A stretch of DNA of 64,000 nt. It comes from LMDS01 sp039930465 (GTDB lineage Bacteria; Pseudomonadota; Gammaproteobacteria; Burkholderiales; Burkholderiaceae_C). The first letter of the stretch is position 1. Each line of letters opens with the position of its first letter. The DNA lies in contig JBDTTU010000002.1 in assembly GCA_039930465.1 (NCBI GenBank), positions 39,155-103,154 of the forward strand. Reading direction: 5' to 3'. The position numbers were made by a program, and so were the translations under genes. Shown in pieces: positions 58,030 through 64,000 of the stretch. The notes below the pieces were generated by a model. That model saw nothing but the letters and a program-made list of their open reading frames with translations, did not search any database and was not told where the DNA came from.

Positions 58030-59172
58030 TTGATCAAGCTTTTGCATACCGCCGACTGGCAGATCGGCAAGCAGTTCGGTCAGTTCGAGGCCGATGACGC
58101 GGCATTGCTCGCCGACGCGCGATTCACTGTTGTCGAGCGCTTGGCAAGCCTGGCTACCTCGCAAGGTGTCCACGCCATCCTCGTAGCCGGCGATGTTTTC
58201 GATGCCCAGGGTGTGGCGGACAAAACTATTCATCGCCTCTTCAACTGCCTGGCCGCTTTCAAGGGTCCGTGGGTGTTGATACCCGGCAATCACGATGCTG
58301 CGCTCGCCGAATCTGTCTGGAGCCGCGCCATGCGTCTGAACGCGGTTCCGGCGAACGCGCATCTTTGCCTCACGCCGGAGCCGCTGGTCCTTCCGTCCGT
58401 CGGGCTGGCGTTGCTGCCCGCGCCGCTGACCCAGCGCCACACGCACACTGACCTGACCGAATGGTTCGCGTCGGCCACCGTGTCGGCCGACCTGTTCCGC
58501 GTGGGCATCGCGCATGGCAGCGTGCAGGGCATCCTGGCCGATGGCATCGACTCGAGCAACCCGATCGCAGCCGGGCGCGCGGAGCAGTCTGGTCTGGACT
58601 ATCTCGCCCTCGGCGACTGGCATGGAACGAAACAAGTCGATGCGCGCACCTGGTACAGCGGTACGCCCGAGACCGACCGCTTCAAGGCGAACGACTCCGG
58701 TCAGGCCCTGGTCGTGGTGCTGCCCGAGCGCGGCGCGCTTCCCGTGGTCACTGCGGTGGCGACAGGGCAGTACCGCTGGCAGCAGAACGAGGTCGATCTG
58801 CAAGTGCCCAGCGATGTGGAGGCGCTGCTGCACCGATTGGCCGGCCTCACTGTCAATGACGTGGTCGACCTGCGTCTCTCCGGGCGATCCGATCTGGCCG
58901 GCCAGCGACGGCTGTTGGAGGCCATCGGCCAGGCGCGTGGCCGAGCGCGCAGCCTGTTGGCCGATCTGTCGCAACTCAGGTTCGAGCCCACCGCTGAAGA
59001 CATCGCTGCGCTGAAGGCCGACGGCTATCTCGGCGAGGTGGTCGCCGAATTGCGAGCGGCCCAAACGGGCCCTGCTGCGGAAGCGGCTGACGTAGCTCGA
59101 GACGCGCTGGCGCTGTTGGCCGGCATCCTTGACGAACGCCGGGTGACCACGGGTGCCGGGGCCGTGTCGTGA
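58030..59172 (+). CDS. SbcD/YhaO-like metallophosphoesterase (DNA repair exonuclease)
   Basis: 380 residues from TTG 58030, with AAGGAG about eight bases upstream. Calcineurin-like phosphoesterase with di-metal motifs in order: LLHTADWQIGK, VAGDVFDAQG, IPGNHDAALAESVW, IAHGSVQG and ALGDWHGTKQ. The C-terminal third (about 260-380) is a helical region of the kind that binds the ATPase partner. Expected role: Mn-dependent DNA end nuclease working with the downstream SbcC-like protein (GTGA overlap). The gene borders the hexarate regulator and may start an acquired segment. Confidence 0.88.
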   Translation: MIKLLHTADWQIGKQFGQFEADDAALLADARFTVVERLASLATSQGVHAILVAGDVFDAQGVADKTIHRLFNCLAAFKGPWVLIPGNHDAALAESVWSRAMRLNAVPANAHLCLTPEPLVLPSVGLALLPAPLTQRHTHTDLTEWFASATVSADLFRVGIAHGSVQGILADGIDSSNPIAAGRAEQSGLDYLALGDWHGTKQVDARTWYSGTPETDRFKANDSGQALVVVLPERGALPVVTAVATGQYRWQQNEVDLQVPSDVEALLHRLAGLTVNDVVDLRLSGRSDLAGQRRLLEAIGQARGRARSLLADLSQLRFEPTAEDIAALKADGYLGEVVAELRAAQTGPAAEAADVARDALALLAGILDERRVTTGAGAVS

Positions 59173-61829
59173 AGCTCACGCGTATTCGGCTTGAACAGTT
59201 CAAACAGTTTCGCAAGCCCGTCGAGATCACGGCCCTCGACGCCGGCATCAACCTGTTTACCGGCCCCAACGAGGCGGGCAAGAGCACCATCGTCGCCGCC
59301 GTGCGCGCGGCCTTCTTCGAGCGGCACCGCTCCAGCAGCGTCGATGACCTGCGGCCCTGGGGCGACGCGTCGGCGTCGCCCACGGTCGAGCTGGAGTTCA
59401 GCATCAAAGGCACGCCGTATCGCTTGACCAAGAGCTTCCTGAGCAAGAAGCACTGCGAGCTGCAGGCCGGCGCGCAGCGACTGGATGGCGCCTTGGCAGA
59501 AGACCATCTGGCCGAGCTGCTCGGCTTTCAGTACGCCGGCAAGGGCGCCAGCGCCGCGCAGCATTGGGGCATTCCCGGCCTGCTGTGGATCCAGCAGGGC
59601 GCCGGCCAGGACATCAAGGATCCGGTGACCCATGCCACCGACCACCTGCGCAATGCCTTGAACGAATCGCTCGGCGAAGTGGCCAGCAGCGGCGGCGACG
59701 ATGTGTTGGCGGCCGTCGAAGCCCAACGCAACGAGTTGCTGACGCCGGCGAGCGGCGCCCCGCGTGGCGTCTATGCCGAAGCCATCAAGCGCCAGACCCA
59801 GCTCGACGGCGAACTGAAGGTCATCGATGCCGACGTGGCGGCTTACCGCCAGAAGGTGGACTTGCTGGCCACGTTGCGTCGCGACCATGCGGCCGATGAG
59901 GCGCAAAAGCCCTGGGCCGCTTTCCGGGAGCAAGAGCAGCAGGCGCGAGATCGGCTGACCAGCATCGAGCGCGTGCAGAGCTCGCTCGCTGCCGACCGCC
60001 AGCGTGTCGAGCAACTCGATGCGCAGCTGAAGCTGCTGCGCGGTCAACTGGAAACCTTCGACGCACAGGAAACAGCAGCGAAAACGCGCGCATCAGACGT
60101 CGATGCGGCGCGGCAAGCGCTGTCGGCGGCAGGCCATTTGGTCGAGCAATGGGCGGCCCAGACGACATCGGCGGCCGCCGCCTGCGATGCGGCGCGCGAG
60201 GGCCTGCGCCAGGTGCGCCTGGCGCAGACGCGTGCCGGTCTGGTGCGCGAGTTGGATGACCTGCGCCACAAGACGACGGCCGTTGATGCCCGCCTTCAAC
60301 AGGCCGAGGCCGAGCAGGCCGCGCTGCTGGAGTTGCAGGCGCAAGCGGCCGCCGCCGAGACCGACCCCAGCGCGCTCAAACAACTGCGAAAACAGGGCGT
60401 GCAATTGCGCGAGCTGCAGATCCAGCGCGCTGCGGTGGCGACCCGGCTGCGCTTCAATCTGGCGGAGGGGCGCAGCATCCAGTTGGGCGACGAGGTCTTG
60501 TCCGGCACCGGTGAACGCCTGCTGCTCGCGCCCGTGACCTTGCAACTCGCGTCGCTGGGTGAAGTGGAGATTTCGCCGGGCGGTGCCGATCTGGCCGAAC
60601 TCGGCCGGCAGGAAAGCGCGCTGAGCGACCAGCATGTGGCGCTGTTGCAGCAGCTTGGTCTGGCCTCGCTCGACGCCGCCGAAGCGCGCCATCAAGTGCA
60701 CACGCAGCGAGCGGCGGACGTGAAGACGGCCGCCGCCACGCTGAAGGCGCTGGCGCCGATGGGCGTTGATGCGCTGCGAACCGAATCGCGATCGCAGGCG
60801 GCGCGCGCGAAGGAACTTGAGACGGCCCTGGGGCAGTTGCCCGCAGCAGGGGTCTCTACCGGCGCCAGTGGGCTGCCGACCGTTTCTGAGGCCGAGTCGG
60901 TGGAAGAGGCGGCACGGCTTGCGTTGGAGCAGATCAACACCAGCCTGAGCCAGGCGCGGGTGGCCACCGGCAATGCGCAGGCCACGTTCGACGGCGCGCA
61001 ACGGGAGCACCGCGACGCCTTGTCATTGCTGCAGGCGTCCGACCGCGCCGCTCGGCTGCAGGCCACCAACCAGGCCCTGGTGGACGCGCGCGCCGAGCAG
61101 TCGACCCTGGCGAGCACCGTGAAGGCCAAGGCCGACGAAGTGGCACTGGCCCGGCCCGACATCCTGAAGCAAGACATCGAGCGCTATCAGAAGAGCGCCG
61201 ATCAACTGGCGAAGGGCTTCGAGGAGCGCAAGACCGCGCTGCTGCGCGTGGAAGTCGAACTGCAAAGCGCGGGCGCGCAAGGCCTCGAGGAGCGCAGGGC
61301 GGCGCTGGCACGCGATCTCGCGCAAGGCGCGCGCCGAGCCGAAGAGCTGCGCCGCAGGGCGGTGGCGCTGGATCATCTGCTCGGCCTGTTGAAAGACAAG
61401 CGCGGCGCGTTGACGCGCAAGCTGCAGGCGCCGCTGCAAAAGCACCTGAACCACTATCTGCAGTTGCTGTTCCCGGCGGCGCACCTCGAGATCGACGAGA
61501 ACCTGAGCCCCGGCCCGCTCACACGCAACGGCCCGGCCGGGCCCGAGTCAGGCGTGTTCGAGGCGCTGAGCTTCGGCGCGCGCGAGCAGATGGGGGTGAT
61601 CAGCCGGTTGGCCTATGCCGACTTGCTGCGGGAGGCGGGAAGGCCGACGCTGATCATTCTGGATGATGCGTTGGTGCACAGCGATGACGAGCGGCTGTCG
61701 ATGATGAAGCGCGTGCTGTTCGATGCGGCGACGCGGCATCAGATGCTGCTTTTTACGTGCCATCCGGAGAAATGGCGGGACGTTGGGGTGAAGGCCAGAT
61801 CGTTGGATGCGGTGCGGGCCAGCAGATAA
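59169..61829 (+). CDS. SbcC/YhaN-like AAA ATPase with long coiled coil, no zinc hook
   Basis: 886 residues from GTG 59169, coupled to the nuclease gene. SMC/Rad50-type layout: N-terminal Walker A in LFTGPNEAGKSTIVAAV (residues 30-46), a long Ala/Gln/Glu/Arg coiled coil (about 200-790), and a C-terminal ABC signature in EALSFGAREQMGVISRLAYA with Walker B LIILDDALVHSD. Only three cysteines are present, none as CxxC, so the Rad50/SbcC zinc hook is absent; the protein is also shorter than SbcC (about 1050). A globular insert in the coil (SIQLGDEVLSGTGERLLLAP, about 435-455) may replace the hook. Confidence 0.88.
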   Translation: MKLTRIRLEQFKQFRKPVEITALDAGINLFTGPNEAGKSTIVAAVRAAFFERHRSSSVDDLRPWGDASASPTVELEFSIKGTPYRLTKSFLSKKHCELQAGAQRLDGALAEDHLAELLGFQYAGKGASAAQHWGIPGLLWIQQGAGQDIKDPVTHATDHLRNALNESLGEVASSGGDDVLAAVEAQRNELLTPASGAPRGVYAEAIKRQTQLDGELKVIDADVAAYRQKVDLLATLRRDHAADEAQKPWAAFREQEQQARDRLTSIERVQSSLAADRQRVEQLDAQLKLLRGQLETFDAQETAAKTRASDVDAARQALSAAGHLVEQWAAQTTSAAAACDAAREGLRQVRLAQTRAGLVRELDDLRHKTTAVDARLQQAEAEQAALLELQAQAAAAETDPSALKQLRKQGVQLRELQIQRAAVATRLRFNLAEGRSIQLGDEVLSGTGERLLLAPVTLQLASLGEVEISPGGADLAELGRQESALSDQHVALLQQLGLASLDAAEARHQVHTQRAADVKTAAATLKALAPMGVDALRTESRSQAARAKELETALGQLPAAGVSTGASGLPTVSEAESVEEAARLALEQINTSLSQARVATGNAQATFDGAQREHRDALSLLQASDRAARLQATNQALVDARAEQSTLASTVKAKADEVALARPDILKQDIERYQKSADQLAKGFEERKTALLRVEVELQSAGAQGLEERRAALARDLAQGARRAEELRRRAVALDHLLGLLKDKRGALTRKLQAPLQKHLNHYLQLLFPAAHLEIDENLSPGPLTRNGPAGPESGVFEALSFGAREQMGVISRLAYADLLREAGRPTLIILDDALVHSDDERLSMMKRVLFDAATRHQMLLFTCHPEKWRDVGVKARSLDAVRASR

Positions 61830-61861
61830 CCATCCAGGCCGGATGTGGCTCATCGATTCAT

Positions 61862-63619
61862 TCAACTGATTGCCACGGTTTGCCGTCGCCACGAGTCCAC
61901 CGCTTTGATAAGGTCCGTGGCAACGACCGGATCGGACCACCTGTCCCAAAAGTCAATCGTGCCGCTGCGGGGCTCGTTCGTAGGTGCTGCAATTCGGATG
62001 CGAGTCGGCAGTAGCGTTGCATCGCCCACGACGAGTGCTTCTCCAGTATCGAGCACGGGCAGCAAGTCACCAAAGCCCCCGAGACTGTCTGGTAGCAGCT
62101 TTCGCACTACCGCTTGGTCTTCCCCATTGGTTAAGCGCATTGCGATAACGTTGTTGCACTGGCTGACAACTGTGCGATTCACCTCTGCCGGCCGCTGACT
62201 GATCACTACAAGGCCGACACCGTACTTTCTTCCTTCCTTCGCCACTCGTTCGAAGATCTCCACCGAATTCTCCGCGGCACTGGAACTGGTATCAGCGGGT
62301 ATGTACAGATGAGCCTCATCGCAAAAGAGGGCGACCGGATGGCGCTTCTCGATGGGTAGCCACTGTTGGACAGAAAACGCCAAGCGGGCAACCATTCCGA
62401 CGATCAATGGCAGCACATCAGACGGGACCTCGGAAAAGTCGATAACTTTTACGCCGCCCTTCTTGTCAGTCTGGCCTTGGCGCCCGCCGATCAAGATACC
62501 AACCAACTCATCAAGCCAACCATATTCGAGGGTCGCTCCCGCACCGGGAAAAAGGAACCCGAGCCTACGATCGGTGCGCTTTCCTTCCAGTCGTTGAATC
62601 AGCCTGCTCAGTTTTCCATTGAAGTCGCCCATCTTCTCGGCTCCGGCACGGGCGCCGGGCACCATTTCTGTATTCAGATCGGTGAGTTGCTTCACGACCG
62701 CGTCGACGTTGAAAGGGACTGGGCTGTCAATCGTGAAGTTCGCAAGCACCTCGGTGTGCCCTCTTTCCTCTAGGTACTTCATCTTGGCGTCGACGATGGC
62801 ACGTGACATCAGCATCGACTGGTTCGGGGCGTTCGTGTCGGTGCGTTCAACGAAGAGAGACACCAGCGCTTCATAGCTGAGCAACCAATAGGGCAGGTGA
62901 AGAACACCATCCTTAATGGTGCGATGAGCGTCGATGTCGGCCGGACCGGCAACGCGAAAGTGCCGAAAGCCATCACCGGTCAGCGAACCATATTCACCGT
63001 GAACGTCAAACACGATTGCGCTTGCGTTCTGAAGGCCTGCGACTTGCTCCAGAAGACGGGCTGTTGTCCACGATTTTCCGGACCCCGTGCTGCCGACAAT
63101 GACAGCGTGCCTCTGGAATAGCTTGTTTCCGTTCAGGAAAGCTTCGGCATTTGCATCCAGCGTGTATTGACCAAGCGACAGGCGCTGACCGTCTGCGCTC
63201 ACCGCAGATATAACCTGCATGAATCGCGTGAGCCGTGCACCTTCGAGAGCGAAGCAGTTCGCGTCTATCTCTGGCACTGTCTCCAGGGTCCTCCGAAACA
63301 CATTCGGCCGCGAGCCGATCAGATCAACGAGTGTTCCGATGAGCGAGATCCTCACCAAATTTACCTCTGGTGTCGCTTGGTCAGTCCCCGCGCCGTCTGC
63401 CTCAGCGGCATTGAGGCGACTTTCGACAGCCGTCCGAGTAATCTTTTGAATGACGCCGATCAAGTGTTGTCCCGCGAGGCTGCTTTGCAAGGCCACGAGC
63501 CGATTCACCTGTAGTGAGCGCAGCGCGTCTACGTCGGCGACCTTGACCACAACCGTCGCAGTGTCGACCGACTGCACACGCCCCAGTGCCTCACGATCTT
63601 CGTAGGTCAAAATACTCAT
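61862..63619 (-). CDS. HerA-type ATPase (DUF87), partner of SIR2 in anti-phage defence
   Basis: 585 residues. N-terminal HAS-barrel-like region (about 1-120, GRVQSVDTATVVVKV), Walker A in VIVGSTGSGKSWTTARLLE (about 174-192), Walker B in VALFCDEAHLYIP (about 400) and the arginine region VISQRPAEVNRTVVSQCNNV. HerA proteins form hexameric DNA translocases. The start overlaps the stop of a SIR2-family frame (ATGA, 63619-63616), the arrangement of the SIR2-HerA defence pair. Composition is visibly less GC-rich than its neighbours: the 60 bases at 62221 are 33 G+C against 42 at 59701, supporting transfer. Confidence 0.9.
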   Translation of the reverse strand: MSILTYEDREALGRVQSVDTATVVVKVADVDALRSLQVNRLVALQSSLAGQHLIGVIQKITRTAVESRLNAAEADGAGTDQATPEVNLVRISLIGTLVDLIGSRPNVFRRTLETVPEIDANCFALEGARLTRFMQVISAVSADGQRLSLGQYTLDANAEAFLNGNKLFQRHAVIVGSTGSGKSWTTARLLEQVAGLQNASAIVFDVHGEYGSLTGDGFRHFRVAGPADIDAHRTIKDGVLHLPYWLLSYEALVSLFVERTDTNAPNQSMLMSRAIVDAKMKYLEERGHTEVLANFTIDSPVPFNVDAVVKQLTDLNTEMVPGARAGAEKMGDFNGKLSRLIQRLEGKRTDRRLGFLFPGAGATLEYGWLDELVGILIGGRQGQTDKKGGVKVIDFSEVPSDVLPLIVGMVARLAFSVQQWLPIEKRHPVALFCDEAHLYIPADTSSSAAENSVEIFERVAKEGRKYGVGLVVISQRPAEVNRTVVSQCNNVIAMRLTNGEDQAVVRKLLPDSLGGFGDLLPVLDTGEALVVGDATLLPTRIRIAAPTNEPRSGTIDFWDRWSDPVVATDLIKAVDSWRRQTVAIS

Positions 63620-63918
63620 GTCGCAGGTCCAATCGTGATGTCGAGGAAGCTGTCCAACTTCCAGAGGGTTTGGCCCGGCAGTTCAGTCCCGCCAAGGTCG
63701 TCGTGCGTGTACATCCGTGTTCCGGTTGGCGATTTTTCGACGGCCAAAAACTGACGGCATCGCCCGCTGAGAAGAAATGCTTTTGCCGCAGGCGTAAGCG
63801 TTCTGGTCACGACAACAATGGGCGTTGAAGATGACTCGCAACGTTCTATAAGTTTCGTCTGCAAGTGCTCATCATTGAATCCGAATCCGACGCAAAGAAA
63901 AGAACGAGCGTGCTCCAT
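63616..63918 (-). CDS. SIR2-family protein, C-terminal fragment
   Basis: 100 residues from ATG 63918. The sequence SFLCVGFGFNDEHLQTKLIE, then PIVVVTRTLTPAAKAFLL and LPGQTLWKLDSFLD, is the C-terminal end of SIR2-like proteins that pair with HerA. Homologous-looking sequence continues upstream of the ATG (KHGTIVGCSDNA), but the frame is closed by TGA at 63964-63966. So either the N-terminal NADase half has been lost or frameshifted, or the real gene lies in another frame beyond the window edge. The NAD-binding domain itself is not visible. Confidence 0.65.
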   Translation of the reverse strand: MEHARSFLCVGFGFNDEHLQTKLIERCESSSTPIVVVTRTLTPAAKAFLLSGRCRQFLAVEKSPTGTRMYTHDDLGGTELPGQTLWKLDSFLDITIGPAT

Positions 63919-64000
63919 TGCGTTGTCTGAGCAGCCGACGATTGTTCCGTGCTTATCCGGTTGTCACAGACAGCCACTAGATGTAGTGGTCCGCGATTTC

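Noticed and set aside
59169..61829. Canonical SbcC/Rad50
   Set aside because: No CxxC zinc hook and too short; only three cysteines in 886 residues.

Overview
The window is a 64-kb stretch of a high-GC, gene-dense bacterial chromosome. Gene content and order (ubiE / Tim44-like / ubiJ-ubiB / fmdB / DUF502 / aspS / nudB / ybhP-clsB; ctpA-moeB; Bug-type receptors; many GTG and TTG starts) point to a betaproteobacterium of the order Burkholderiales, probably the Leptothrix-Rubrivivax-Ideonella side. This is inferred from family knowledge, not from a search. I see no rRNA, tRNA, CRISPR array or insertion sequence.

Layout. 0-11 kb: ubiquinone genes (ubiE, ubiJ, ubiB) split by a minus-strand nucleotide-sugar block (galE-rfbB-rfbD-rfbA, no rfbC), then fmdB, a DUF502 membrane protein and aspS with a clear intrinsic terminator. 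11-16.4 kb: nudB, a YbhP-like phosphodiesterase, clsB, and a ligase-associated exonuclease overlapping an ATP-dependent DNA ligase. 16.4-20.2 kb: a tandem DUF4399 secreted protein, a Rhizobium-type asparaginase, a DMT exporter and a DUF429 protein.

20-35 kb is a sugar-catabolic island built around a divergent promoter near 28.8 kb. Leftward: L-arabinonate dehydratase, 2-keto-3-deoxy-L-arabinonate dehydratase, a ChvE-GguA-GguB importer and a GntR/FadR regulator. Rightward: an SDR sugar dehydrogenase, an aldose 1-epimerase and a YtfQ-YtfR-YtfT-YjfF importer. With the SMP-30 lactonase at 20.3 kb this forms most of a non-phosphorylative L-arabinose (or D-galactose) pathway; the final semialdehyde dehydrogenase is not here. 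35-50 kb is mixed: a frameshifted MHYT sensor, a K+/H+ antiporter, a ligase-associated helicase, a MipA/OmpV protein, a ProQ-like RNA chaperone followed by two orphan phage-tail-tube-like proteins, arginase, a LOG protein, moeB, ctpA and small conserved genes. 50-58 kb is a hexarate (glucarate/galactarate/talarate) operon of gudD, garR, a talarate/galactarate dehydratase, a Bug receptor and garD, with a LacI regulator and two near-identical palindromic operators.

58-64 kb looks like a DNA-processing or defence island: an SbcD-like nuclease coupled to an SbcC/YhaN-like ATPase lacking a zinc hook, facing a HerA-type ATPase whose start overlaps the end of a SIR2-family reading frame that is closed inside the window.

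The least explained signals are two intercistronic structures, at 24.67-24.93 kb and 52.14-52.24 kb. Each is a pair of inverted copies of a hairpin whose loop is conserved between copies while the arms differ but stay self-complementary. Both lie directly downstream of a solute-binding-protein gene inside an operon.
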